From Zymomonas mobilis (lineage in GTDB: Bacteria; Pseudomonadota; Alphaproteobacteria; Sphingomonadales; Sphingomonadaceae), in the NCBI RefSeq assembly GCF_006715975.1, contig NZ_VFOF01000001.1:1312001-1376000 (forward strand): a stretch of DNA of 64,000 bases. The letters run 5' to 3'. A program made the position numbers and the translations under genes. Shown here one piece after another: positions 27,687 to 36,235 of this stretch. Every line of letters starts with the position of its first letter. Positions within the stretch are counted from its first letter, which is position 1. Below the pieces are notes generated by a model, which was not told where the DNA came from, made no database searches, and saw only the letters and a program-made list of their open reading frames with translations.

Positions 27687-27839
27687 ATCGAAATCTCCCT
27701 AAACCCCGAAAAATGAAGGTCTATATTTCTATAATGACCAAAGTTGCGCTTCTCTACCAGAAGATAGCGCTTTTATCTGCCTAATTTTTTATTCTGGTCT
27801 CTTTAGACTAAAATTTCAGCCAATTTTTCTAAAATAATG

Positions 27840-28502
27840 TTACCGCGTGGCATTATAAGCCAGTTGGGGTTCTGTTAGCTGGAAACCGACCAACATTTCA
27901 AAGCTGGCTTCTTTCATCGCAGCCCTGACTTTCGGGTCACTGGTCGGATCAACAGACGCATCAACATCGGTAACAAGCCGTGTCCGATTAAGCTGTTTGA
28001 TGATATCCCGTGGCAAGGTTGCAGAATCATGGTCGATCGCAGAGGTTGCAGTAACCTCGGTATCCGTCGACATCTGCCCCGGTTCAAAATGAATTCGGAC
28101 GCTGCCCATTTCTTTTGAAAGAAGGCGCGTTCCTGCCCGCATCACCGTTACAAAATAGGGCAAGGTGACATCTCTGGCACCGCCGACATGGCGTCTTCTG
28201 GCCTGAACGGTGAAGGTGAGATGGGTCACGACGGGCCCTGCACTGCTGTCATCGCATTGTGGTCTGAGCCGTGTAATGACGGCTTCAATATCGATAGCGG
28301 CCGCCGTTTGTTTATCCGGTGGGTTAAAAAGTGTCATGTCGCCGGTATAATCAGGCACAGCGACAGCCGGACAACTGCTGCGCCGAACCGTCATTGACCC
28401 CATTTCGTCAAATTGGCCATGATGAACGACACAACCGCCGAGCAGAAGTGAAGCGAGCGACAGGGTAATGGCAGACGCATATCCGGACTTTAAAAGTGAC
28501 AA
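27840..28502 (-). CDS. putative lipoprotein, function unknown
   Basis: 220 aa. The start is TTG 28502 with AGGGGG about 5 nt upstream. That gives a proper lipoprotein signal (SLLKSGYASAITLSLASLLL) ending in the lipobox LGGC. The frame is open to 28619, but a start there would bury the signal 40 residues in. The mature part is soluble, with DIEAVITRLRPQCDD, VTHLTFTVQARR and TLPYFVTVM segments. I recall similar unannotated lipoproteins in sphingomonads. It lies between fabG and tatA on the same strand. Confidence 0.75.
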   Translation of the reverse strand: MSLLKSGYASAITLSLASLLLGGCVVHHGQFDEMGSMTVRRSSCPAVAVPDYTGDMTLFNPPDKQTAAAIDIEAVITRLRPQCDDSSAGPVVTHLTFTVQARRRHVGGARDVTLPYFVTVMRAGTRLLSKEMGSVRIHFEPGQMSTDTEVTATSAIDHDSATLPRDIIKQLNRTRLVTDVDASVDPTSDPKVRAAMKEASFEMLVGFQLTEPQLAYNATR

Positions 28503-28640
28503 GTGACCCCCTGAAAATAACGGGATGAAAAAAGAGCGCCATAAACGGGCATGATATAAAAATCTGGAACAGGATATTATTATATCCTGTCCCTGACAAC
28601 GCATTATAAAACCGGTCAATAAAATACCGTGTTTTATAGA

Positions 28641-29378
28641 TTAAAGCATAGCCATGCCGCCATTGACGCTGAGCGTTTGGCCGGTCATGTAGCCGGATTC
28701 TTTGGAAGCGAGATAAACGGCAGCCGCCGCGATATCCTGAATGTCACCGAAGCGACCTGCTGGAATCTGGCTTTTTGCGGCGTCTTTCTGTTGTTCGGAA
28801 AGAATGTCGGTCATTTTGGTTGCGATGAAACCCGGCGCAATGCAGTTAACGGTGATGCCACGGCTGGCAACTTCGCGTGCCAATGATTTTGACATGCCGA
28901 TCATACCGGCTTTGGCAGCGGCATAGTTAGCCTGTCCAGCATTACCAGTTTGGCCGACGACCGAGCTGATATTGATGATACGACCGAAGCGGGTTTTCAT
29001 CATCGGTCTGATAACGGCGCGGCTGAGACGGAAAATTGATTCAAGATTAAGGGCAATAACGTCAGCCCAATCATCATCTTTCATCCGCATCATTAAGCCA
29101 TCACGGGTAATGCCGGCGTTGTTAATCAAAATATCAATTTTACCGAGCTTTTCTAAAGCGCGCGGAACGAGTTGTTCCACCTCTTCTTTATTGCCAAGAT
29201 TGGCGGGCAGAATAATCGGATCATTCGGTAAGGTGGCTGCGACCTCGGCCAAAGCCGCTTCACGGGTGCCAGATAAGGCGACCTGTGCGCCCTGCTCTGC
29301 CAGACTTTTGGCGATAGCAGAACCGATTCCGCCAGAGGCACCGGTAACAACGGCAGTTAGCCCTTGAAGATCGAACAT
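28641..29378 (-). CDS. fabG: 3-oxoacyl-[acyl-carrier-protein] reductase
   Basis: 245 aa short-chain dehydrogenase. Reduces 3-oxoacyl-ACP with NADPH in fatty acid elongation. The cofactor motif is VTGASGGIGSAIAKSL; NNAGITRDGLMMRMKDDDW and the catalytic YAAAKAGMIGMSKSLARE follow, with Ser in IINISSVVGQTGN. GGAGAA lies 7 nt before ATG. fabD is 75 nt upstream on the same strand; acpP, often next in this order, is not in the window. Confidence 0.96.
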   Translation of the reverse strand: MFDLQGLTAVVTGASGGIGSAIAKSLAEQGAQVALSGTREAALAEVAATLPNDPIILPANLGNKEEVEQLVPRALEKLGKIDILINNAGITRDGLMMRMKDDDWADVIALNLESIFRLSRAVIRPMMKTRFGRIINISSVVGQTGNAGQANYAAAKAGMIGMSKSLAREVASRGITVNCIAPGFIATKMTDILSEQQKDAAKSQIPAGRFGDIQDIAAAAVYLASKESGYMTGQTLSVNGGMAML

Positions 29379-29453
29379 TGATTTTCTCCTGCCCCTGTCT
29401 GACCAGATTATACGGTTAGAACAGGGGATTATAAAGTCTATATGATGGCCGGA

Positions 29454-30389
29454 TTATAAGCTGGCGGCAAATTTTTCGATATCAGCCGGAGCGATCAGGC
29501 TAGTGGCTTTGGCTTCTGGTGCAATCCGTTTAATCATCGGGGTTAAGACCTTGCCGCCAAACTCAACGAATTCTTCCACACCGGCAGCAGCCATTGCGGC
29601 GATAGATTCGCGCCAGCGCACCCGTCCTGTAACCTGTTCAACCAATAAAGTGGCAATCTGCTGCGGATCTGTTTCAGGCTTGGCTGAAACATTCGCATAA
29701 AGCGGAACGATCGGCTGGCGAGGCTGATTTTCCTGTAAGGCGACGGCCATGACATCGGCGGCTGGTTGCATCAGGCTACAATGGAAAGGTGCCGAAACAT
29801 CGAGCATGACAGCGCGTCTGGCGCCTTTTCCTTTCGCAAGCGCCACGGCGCGTTCAATCGCGGCCAATGTGCCTGAAATAACAACCTGCCCCGGGGCATT
29901 ATCATTAGCAGCCTGACAGATGTCATTTTGTGCGGCTTCTTTGGCGATAGCTTCGACGGTTTCAAAATCGAGACCCAAGATAGCCGCCATGCCACCTTCA
30001 CCGACCGGAACAGCGGCCTGCATCGCTTGTCCGCGTTTTTTCAGCAAAAGAGCGGTGATTTTAAGGTCGAAAGCATCGGCTGCGGCCAAAGCGCTATATT
30101 CGCCCAAGCTGTGACCAGCGACAAAAGAAGCCGCATCGGTCAGCCGAACACCGCCTTCTTTTTCCAGCATCGCGAGAACCGCCATGGAATGCGCCATGAT
30201 AGCCGGTTGGGCATTTTCGGTTAACCGTAATTCTTCTTCGGGGCCTTGCGACATAAGGCGGAATAGATTTTGTTTGAGCGCCTCATCTACTTCTTCAAAA
30301 ACATGGCGGGCGGCCAAGCTGGCATCAGAGAGCGCCTGCCCCATGCCAACAGACTGGCTTCCTTGTCCGGGAAAGATAAAGGCACGCAT
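29454..30389 (-). CDS. fabD: malonyl-CoA:ACP transacylase
   Basis: 311 aa. Transfers malonate from CoA to ACP. FIFPGQGSQSVGMG at the N-terminus, active-site serine in VAGHSLGEYSALAAA, and catalytic histidine in DVSAPFHCSLM are present. AAAGGAA is upstream of ATG. It is divergent from the rpsF operon, an order common in alphaproteobacteria, and upstream of fabG. Confidence 0.96.
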   Translation of the reverse strand: MRAFIFPGQGSQSVGMGQALSDASLAARHVFEEVDEALKQNLFRLMSQGPEEELRLTENAQPAIMAHSMAVLAMLEKEGGVRLTDAASFVAGHSLGEYSALAAADAFDLKITALLLKKRGQAMQAAVPVGEGGMAAILGLDFETVEAIAKEAAQNDICQAANDNAPGQVVISGTLAAIERAVALAKGKGARRAVMLDVSAPFHCSLMQPAADVMAVALQENQPRQPIVPLYANVSAKPETDPQQIATLLVEQVTGRVRWRESIAAMAAAGVEEFVEFGGKVLTPMIKRIAPEAKATSLIAPADIEKFAASL

Positions 30390-30838
30390 GGATCAGATTC
30401 CTTTATAATATAATTTTTCTTTGAAACAGGTTGGCCGAATATCAGCCAAAAAAACAGTCGGTGACAAGAGCCGATATCCGATAAAAGGCAAAACTATCTG
30501 TCTTGATCGAACAAGGCTATTTTACCAGAATTTTGGAAGTAAGCTTTTATATCAGGCTTTCGGGACTGACAATATCGCTTTATTTTAATACGAAAAAGCT
30601 TTTTCAGAGGAAGAAAACGCCTTTTCGTCGGGATTGTGTTCGGTTTGGCTGTTTTTGAAAAGCGGGTAATGACCGTTATCTTTTTATGATAAACATCTTG
30701 CAAAAACAGACAAAATGCGGCATTGCCCCGAGCTATCAGACCTTATAACGTCTGGGCGTTTTTGGATGAAAGTTTTTATAGTGCTTTCTCCAATGATCTT
30801 TTAGTGATCGTCTTAGTTTGAGGCGGTTATTTTTTAAT
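30390..30838. other. intergenic region between fabD and the rpsF leader
   Basis: About 450 nt containing the divergent promoters, which I cannot place with confidence. A 69-codon minus-strand frame (30703-30494) is basic and low-complexity and is not believed. Confidence 0.4.
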
Positions 30839-30901
30839 GGCCCGAATTAAGTAAACGACAGCCGGAGGGGCGTTGGCATGGTGCCACGTCAGCGATCGGC
30901 C
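30839..30901 (+). promoter_or_regulatory. structured leader of rpsF, candidate S6:S18 autoregulatory site
   Basis: GGCC(C)GA at 30839-30845 can pair with TCGGCC at 30896-30901, enclosing a hairpin TGGCA/TGCCA (30874-30886) and the single-stranded CCGGAGGGGC. The element ends 20 nt before the rpsF start. Leaders that bind the S6:S18 complex and repress translation are known in front of rpsF in many bacteria. Whether this sequence has that binding site is inference. Confidence 0.4.
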
Positions 30902-30921
30902 AAAATATTTAAGGACAGACG

Positions 30922-31296
30922 ATGTCTCTTTACGAGCATGTGTTTCTTGCCCGTCAGGATCTGGCACAGACCCAGGTCGATGGGCTTGCCGCTACGGCAA
31001 CCTCTATTATCGAAGAAAAAGCGGGTAAGGTTGTAAAGACCGAAATCTGGGGTTTGCGTAACCTTGCTTATCGCATCCAGAAAAACCGCAAAGCTTATTA
31101 CATCATGCTGGAAATTGATGCTCCGGCTGATGCTATCCAAGAGCTGGAACGCCAGATGGCGTTGAATGAAGATGTCATCCGTTACATGACTGTCCGTGTC
31201 GATGCCCATGAACAGGGTCCTTCGGCTATGATGCGTCGGGGTGATCGCGACCGTTCCAATCGCAGCGATCGTCGCCGCGATCGTGACGCAGCATAA
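30922..31296 (+). CDS. rpsF: 30S ribosomal protein S6
   Basis: 124 aa. The S6 fold is recognisable: [36 protein letters not shown], the [17 protein letters not shown] strand, then a short Arg/Asp-rich tail typical of alphaproteobacteria. AAGGAC is 7 nt upstream. It is first of rpsF-rpsR-rplI. Confidence 0.97.
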   Translation: MSLYEHVFLARQDLAQTQVDGLAATATSIIEEKAGKVVKTEIWGLRNLAYRIQKNRKAYYIMLEIDAPADAIQELERQMALNEDVIRYMTVRVDAHEQGPSAMMRRGDRDRSNRSDRRRDRDAA

Positions 31297-31316
31297 GCCT
31301 GAAAGGAAAAAATACT

Positions 31317-31541
31317 ATGGCACGTCCTTTCTTCCGTCGTCGCAAGAGCTGCCCTTTCGCTGCTAAAGATGCGCCGAAGATCGACTACAAAGATGTTCGT
31401 TTGCTTCAGGGCTTTGTCTCTGAACGCGGCAAAATTGTTCCAAGTCGTATCACTGCTGTTTCTGCAAAAAAACAGCGCGAACTGGCTCGCGCAATCAAAC
31501 GCGCCCGTCACATCGGGCTTCTGCCCTTCATCGTTAAGTAA
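31317..31541 (+). CDS. rpsR: 30S ribosomal protein S18
   Basis: 74 aa basic protein that forms the S6:S18 platform heterodimer. [40 protein letters not shown] and [14 protein letters not shown] are the family signatures. AAAGGA precedes ATG. It lies 20 nt after rpsF and 14 nt before rplI. Confidence 0.97.
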   Translation: MARPFFRRRKSCPFAAKDAPKIDYKDVRLLQGFVSERGKIVPSRITAVSAKKQRELARAIKRARHIGLLPFIVK

Positions 31542-31555
31542 GGAGCGCCCGATCC

Positions 31556-32185
31556 ATGGATGTTATCCTGCTCGAACGTATCGAGAAACTTGGTCATATC
31601 GGTGACGTTGTTGCCGTGAAAAACGGTTATGCCCGTAACTTCCTTCTTCCGCGGAAGAAAGCATTACGCGCTAACGAAGCTAACCGTAAGATCTTCGAAG
31701 CTAACCGCGCCCAGATCGAAGCCGATAATGCGGCTCGTCGTACGGATGCAGAAAAAGAAGCCGAAACCATTAACGGTCTGACCGTTACTTTGATTCGTCA
31801 GGCTTCTAACACCGGCCATCTTTATGGTTCCGTGTCTGCCCGTGATTTGGCCGAAGCTATTGTCGAAACCAAACCGGAAGCCAAAGTGGCTAGAAATCAT
31901 GTTGTTCTTGATCGCCCGATCAAGTCCATCGGTATTTCTGAAGTCCGCGTTGCTTTGCATCCGGAAGTTTCCGTCAAGATCAAAGTCAATGTTGCCCGTT
32001 CACCTGAAGAAGCTGAACTTCAGGCTGAAGGTGTTGACGTTATGAATCAAATGTTCGAACGTGATGGCGCAAGCTTCACCGAAGAATATGATGCAAACGC
32101 TGAACCGGGTCTGGCAACGGAAGCTGAAGAAGCTGTTGCTGATTCCGAAGAAACTGCAGAAACCAACAGCGAAGAATCTCTCTGA
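31556..32185 (+). CDS. rplI: 50S ribosomal protein L9
   Basis: 209 aa. The N-terminal domain (MDVILLERIEKLGHIGDVVA, then VKNGYARNFLLPRKKA), central helix and C-terminal domain are complete by about residue 150. The remaining ~55 residues are an acidic extension (DANAEPGLATEAEEAVADSE) absent from E. coli L9 but common in alphaproteobacteria. AAGGAG is upstream. It is last of the operon and followed by a strong terminator. Confidence 0.97.
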   Translation: MDVILLERIEKLGHIGDVVAVKNGYARNFLLPRKKALRANEANRKIFEANRAQIEADNAARRTDAEKEAETINGLTVTLIRQASNTGHLYGSVSARDLAEAIVETKPEAKVARNHVVLDRPIKSIGISEVRVALHPEVSVKIKVNVARSPEEAELQAEGVDVMNQMFERDGASFTEEYDANAEPGLATEAEEAVADSEETAETNSEESL

Positions 32186-32205
32186 TTTTTTGCCATTGTT
32201 TTTGT

Positions 32206-32239
32206 AAAAAAAGCCGCCTGTTTTCAGGCGGCTTTTTTA
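32206..32239 (+). terminator. terminator of the rpsF-rpsR-rplI operon
   Basis: AAAAAAGCCGCCTG pairs with CAGGCGGCTTTTTT around a TTTT loop. It is symmetrical, so it may also serve the converging epimerase gene. Confidence 0.93.
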
Positions 32240-32261
32240 TTGGGTTAAAGGTTTTTATAGA

Positions 32262-33257
32262 CTAGGGACCACCCCAAAAAGTCGGCGACGGTGGATGAAG
32301 AATCCCGTTATCGATTAGCATACCGTCATTCCGGTCATGTAGTAGCCAATCCGGCCCGTCGAGATCAACAAAATCAGCTTGTGCCGCCAGATGGAAAGCC
32401 GGTGCGATTGATAATGACGAACAAACCATACAACCGACCATCACACTGAGATTAAGGCTACGCGCCTGTTTCATAATGTCGATAGCAGCAGTCAGGCCGC
32501 CGGTTTTGTCGAGCTTGATATTGATGACCTGATAGCGGTCAGCGATATGATCAAGATCATCAGCGGAATGGAACACTTCGTCAGCGCAAATCGGAACAGA
32601 GGGCGAAAAGCCTTTCAATGCCTGATCGGCACCAGCGGCCAAAGGTTGTTCCAGCAAAGCAACACGCGCATCAGCCAGAAAATTTTGCATTTTTTCCAGC
32701 AATTCGAATGACCAACTTTCGTTAGGGTCAACGATCAATCGGGCTTTCGGTGCCTGATCCCGCACAGCTTTGATGCAGTCTTGCGGATTATTAGCATCCA
32801 CCTTGACTTTGATCACCGGACAATAGGCCAGCTTTGCCGCTGATTTTGCCATAATTTCGGGATCATCAAGGCTGACCGTCATCGCCGTTGCCAAAGGTTC
32901 CAGCTTCGGGATTCCCATCATGCTGGCAACACTTTGACCTGAAATGCGTGCCTCGATATCCCATAAGGCACAATCAAGCGAATTACGGGCAGGACCTGGG
33001 GGGAGCATGGTCAGCAACGCTTCTCGACCGTAATGTTCGGTGATTTTGCGTGTGACCGAGTTGGCCTCTATCAATGTGCTTTCGATCGTTTGGCCGTAAT
33101 GCGGGTAAGGAATCCCCTCACCTCGACCAGTGACGCCGCCTTCGCTGATATTAGCGACTATCGTATCGATGGTGCTTTTGACGCCCCGCGAGATCCTGAA
33201 AGGGGCTTTCAGGGGCAAGCTCTCACCCATGATAGTAAGGCTACGGGTCGCGGTCAT
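32262..33257 (-). CDS. dipeptide epimerase (L-Ala-D/L-Glu epimerase family)
   Basis: 331 aa, enolase superfamily, muconate-lactonizing subgroup. Catalytic lysines occur in VIKVKVDANN (KxK motif) and INIKLDKTGG. Metal-binding acids are in IVDPNESW, LLEQPLA and CADEVFHS. These are the marks of the Ala-Glu epimerases such as E. coli YcjG, which recycle murein peptides. Substrate preference within the family varies, so the exact dipeptide is inferred. It converges with rplI; folE lies 100 nt upstream on the same strand. Confidence 0.85.
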   Translation of the reverse strand: MTATRSLTIMGESLPLKAPFRISRGVKSTIDTIVANISEGGVTGRGEGIPYPHYGQTIESTLIEANSVTRKITEHYGREALLTMLPPGPARNSLDCALWDIEARISGQSVASMMGIPKLEPLATAMTVSLDDPEIMAKSAAKLAYCPVIKVKVDANNPQDCIKAVRDQAPKARLIVDPNESWSFELLEKMQNFLADARVALLEQPLAAGADQALKGFSPSVPICADEVFHSADDLDHIADRYQVINIKLDKTGGLTAAIDIMKQARSLNLSVMVGCMVCSSLSIAPAFHLAAQADFVDLDGPDWLLHDRNDGMLIDNGILHPPSPTFWGGP

Positions 33258-33357
33258 ACTCTGTTCCAGATAACTATTTTATGTTCTATCATAACACTAT
33301 TTCGACTGGAGGATGGTAAATTTTACCATTAACGTTCATCCGGATTAGTCTTTCAGA

Positions 33358-34020
33358 CTATACGCCCATCAAATTGAGAATCATTTTAGCCTGTTCGGGA
33401 TCATCGCGATAAATGCCCCGCATGGTCTTGGTTACGGTCAGGACATTCGCGGTTTCAACGCCCCGTGCAGCCATGCAGCTGTGGGTTGCGGAAATAACAA
33501 CGGCGACGCCACGCGGATTGAGATTGTTCCAGATACAATCTGCGACCTGAGCTGTTAGTCTTTCCTGTATTTGCAGTCGGTTTGCGTAGCCTTTCAGCAC
33601 GCGCGCCAGTTTTGACAAACCGACAACCTTTTTATCAGGCAAATAGGCGATATGCGCATGCCCCATGATTGGCGCCATGTGATGTTCGCAATGGGAATAA
33701 AAAGGAATGCCTTTCAGCAAAACGACGTCTTCATAGCCGCCGACCTCTTCAAATACTGTCTTCAGATGAATCTCAGGATTTTCCTGATAACCCCGACAGT
33801 AATATTTCCATGCCTTGGCTACCCGTTTAGGCGAGTCAATCAGGCCTTCCCGATCAGGATCATCGCCTGCCCAACGGATCAGGCTACGAATGGCTTCCTG
33901 TATTTCTTCCGGCACATTGATCTGATCCGAGTGCATGACAGCCAGATCTCGTATTTCTTCCATTGTAATATTTTGTCCTGTTTCGGGGTTATGGTCTAAT
34001 AATGTCTGTTGCGCTATCAT
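33358..34020 (-). CDS. folE: GTP cyclohydrolase I
   Basis: 220 aa. Converts GTP to 7,8-dihydroneopterin triphosphate, the first step of folate synthesis. The zinc ligands are in YSHCEHHMAPIMG (Cys, His) and SATHSCMAARGV (Cys); QIQERLTAQVAD is the conserved active-site helix. Start uncertain: ATG 34020 has no obvious ribosome binding site, and an in-frame ATG at 33963 would give 201 aa with AGGA further upstream. It is divergent from recJ. Confidence 0.95.
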   Translation of the reverse strand: MIAQQTLLDHNPETGQNITMEEIRDLAVMHSDQINVPEEIQEAIRSLIRWAGDDPDREGLIDSPKRVAKAWKYYCRGYQENPEIHLKTVFEEVGGYEDVVLLKGIPFYSHCEHHMAPIMGHAHIAYLPDKKVVGLSKLARVLKGYANRLQIQERLTAQVADCIWNNLNPRGVAVVISATHSCMAARGVETANVLTVTKTMRGIYRDDPEQAKMILNLMGV

Positions 34021-34111
34021 GTCAGGGATAGTGGAGCAATGATGGTTCTTTTGTTCTTTGTCTCTTCATTTCAAGCGAATTCTTTTTCTATTATGCGAAT
34101 TTGGGATATTT

Positions 34112-35872
34112 ATGGCAAATCTTGTCTGTGGCGTTTCTTCTTCGGCTTTAGGTCAGTCATGGCAATGGCGTGGCCAAAATTCGGGATTTAGTGGAGAAAA
34201 TCCGCTGGAAGATTTGGTTGACCGTATTCTGATTACCCGCGGCTGTCCTCGTGAGAACTTGTCTCTTTATCGTGATCCTAAAATCAAGCATTTTATGCCT
34301 GACCCATCGTTATTATGCGATATGGATCGGGCGGCCGAGCGTTTAGCGAAGGCTATCTATAACAAAGAATCTATCGTTATTTTCGGTGACTATGATGTGG
34401 ATGGTGCAACGTCATCCGCTTTGATGATTGATCTTCTGCGTCAATTGGGGGTGAATGCCGGTTATTATATTCCTGATCGTTTGGCAGAGGGCTATGGGCC
34501 AGCGGTTCAATCTATGCAGAAATTGGCCGAGGACGGTACTAATTTAGTCGTTACGGTTGATTGTGGCGCGCAAGCTTATGACGCGTTGGAGGCAGCGAAG
34601 GCCACAGGTTTGGACGTGGTAGTCGTTGATCATCATCAATGCCAACCGGAATTGCCACAAGCCTATGCGGTCGTAAATCCCAACCGTCTCGATGAAAATG
34701 AAGGCGCGCAATATGGTCATCTGGCAGCGGTCGGTGTCGCTTTTCTGTTGGGGGCGGCTCTGTTGCGGCATTTGCGGAAAGATAACTATTTTTCAGATAA
34801 GCCCGAACCTAAGCTGATGGCGATGCTGGATTTGGTCGCATTAGGCACGGTTGCCGATGTTGCTGCATTGCATGGCCTGAATAGAGCTTTTGTTGCCCAA
34901 GGGTTAAAGATTATGGCGACGCGGCATCGTCCTGGCATTGCGGCTTTGTTAGATATAGCCAGTGTATCCCGCCCTCCGACAACCTATGATCTTGGTTTTG
35001 TGTTGGGCCCGCGTATCAATGCCGGTGGACGAGTTGGGAAATCTGATCTTGGTGTTCGATTATTGACCAGCCTTGATAAGAATGAATGCGATAAATTGGC
35101 GCAGCAATTAAATCAGCTTAATCAAGAGCGGCGCGCGATCGAACAAGCCGTGACCGAAGCGGCTGAAGCTTTATGCGAAGAGCAGGTCGAGCAGCCTGTT
35201 ATGGTGGTGTCTGGTGGAGGGTGGCATCCCGGTGTGATCGGGATTGTGGCCGGTAGATTAAAACAAAAATATGGTTGTCCGGTTATCGTCATAGGGATCG
35301 ACGGAGAGGGGAATGGCAAAGGTTCTGGTCGTTCTTTGACTGGTGTTGATTTAGGAGCCGCTGTTTTATCGGCCAAGCAAGCGGGGCTTCTTGTGAATGG
35401 TGGTGGCCATGCAATGGCAGCCGGTCTGAGCATCAAGAAAGAGCAGATAGAAGATTTCACCTCTTTCTTGTCAGAAAAGCTGCGCAAGGATGTGGAAAAA
35501 GCGCGTGCCAATAAAGCCTTGCTTGTTGATGATGTTTTAAGCGCAGGTGGCGTTAATTTGGCCGTGATCGAAGCGTTGGAAGCTGGAGGCCCCTATGGTG
35601 CAGGATGGCCCTCGCCTCATATCGTCACGGGGCCTGTTCACGCTATCAAATGCAGTATTTTAAAAGAGAAGCATCTTTCTGTTATTTTTAAAGGGCAAGA
35701 TGGTCAGAGCTTTAAGGCCATCGCCTTTAATGCGGTTGAGACGCCTGTTGCCCAAACTGTGATGGCGGCTGGTCGAGATCGTGGCTTATGGGTGGCTGGA
35801 AAAATCCAATTAAATGAGTGGAATGGCCGAAAAGATGCCCAGCTTCATATCGAGGATCTGGCTTGGGCCTAG
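34112..35872 (+). CDS. recJ: single-stranded-DNA-specific exonuclease RecJ
   Basis: 586 aa 5'-3' ssDNA exonuclease of recombination and mismatch repair. DHH-family motifs: VIFGDYDVDGATSSALM (motif I), VVTVDCGAQ, VVVDHHQCQ (DHH), GTVADVAAL. The DHHA1 domain shows GWHPGVIGIVAGRLK, GSGRSLTGVDL and VNGGGHAMAAGLSI. The ATG at 34112 (MANLVCGVSSS) has GGGA upstream; an in-frame extension to 34058 is hydrophobic and not conserved in the family. Confidence 0.95.
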   Translation: MANLVCGVSSSALGQSWQWRGQNSGFSGENPLEDLVDRILITRGCPRENLSLYRDPKIKHFMPDPSLLCDMDRAAERLAKAIYNKESIVIFGDYDVDGATSSALMIDLLRQLGVNAGYYIPDRLAEGYGPAVQSMQKLAEDGTNLVVTVDCGAQAYDALEAAKATGLDVVVVDHHQCQPELPQAYAVVNPNRLDENEGAQYGHLAAVGVAFLLGAALLRHLRKDNYFSDKPEPKLMAMLDLVALGTVADVAALHGLNRAFVAQGLKIMATRHRPGIAALLDIASVSRPPTTYDLGFVLGPRINAGGRVGKSDLGVRLLTSLDKNECDKLAQQLNQLNQERRAIEQAVTEAAEALCEEQVEQPVMVVSGGGWHPGVIGIVAGRLKQKYGCPVIVIGIDGEGNGKGSGRSLTGVDLGAAVLSAKQAGLLVNGGGHAMAAGLSIKKEQIEDFTSFLSEKLRKDVEKARANKALLVDDVLSAGGVNLAVIEALEAGGPYGAGWPSPHIVTGPVHAIKCSILKEKHLSVIFKGQDGQSFKAIAFNAVETPVAQTVMAAGRDRGLWVAGKIQLNEWNGRKDAQLHIEDLAWA

Positions 35873-35987
35873 AGAAATGGGCTTTTTTCGGGAGGAATGC
35901 GAAGTTTTTGAAAAAAGTAGAAAAAATTTTAAAAAATCGCTTGACCTTATCGTGAAAAGTCCATATCTACCGCCTCACACCGCGAGC

Positions 35988-36063
35988 GACCCCATCGTCT
36001 AGCGGTCTAGGACATCGCCCTTTCACGGCGAAAACACGGGTTCGATTCCCGTTGGGGTCGCCA
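35988..36063 (+). tRNA. tRNA-Glu(UUC)
   Basis: 76 nt with encoded CCA. The acceptor GACCCCA pairs with TGGGGTC; the anticodon loop CTTTCAC (anticodon TTC) sits in stem TCGCC/GGCGA; the T arm ACGGGTTCGATTCCCGT is intact. It lies at the left edge of the AT-rich polysaccharide locus. Confidence 0.97.
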
Positions 36064-36101
36064 ATAAATTTAGCTTCGGTGTAAAATTTATTGGATGTTT
36101 T

Positions 36102-36126
36102 AAGCTGGCTTAGGCCGGCTTTTTTA
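36102..36126 (+). terminator. terminator of tRNA-Glu
   Basis: AAGCTGGC pairs with GCCGGCTT (G-T allowed) around TTAG, followed by TTTTT. Confidence 0.8.
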
Positions 36127-36192
36127 TTGCCTGTTTGGGAATCAAATATTTCGATATATTGTTGAAAATTATTTACATAAATATGCAGAATT

Positions 36193-36230
36193 AAAGGCAG
36201 TGATATTTGATGAAAAATATCACTGCCTTT
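36193..36230 (-). terminator. terminator of the large glycosyltransferase gene
   Basis: AAAGGCAGTGATATT pairs with AATATCACTGCCTTT around an 8-nt loop. It lies directly after the minus-strand gene end. The U-run is imperfect (TTTAATT). Confidence 0.65.
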
Positions 36231-36235
36231 AATTA

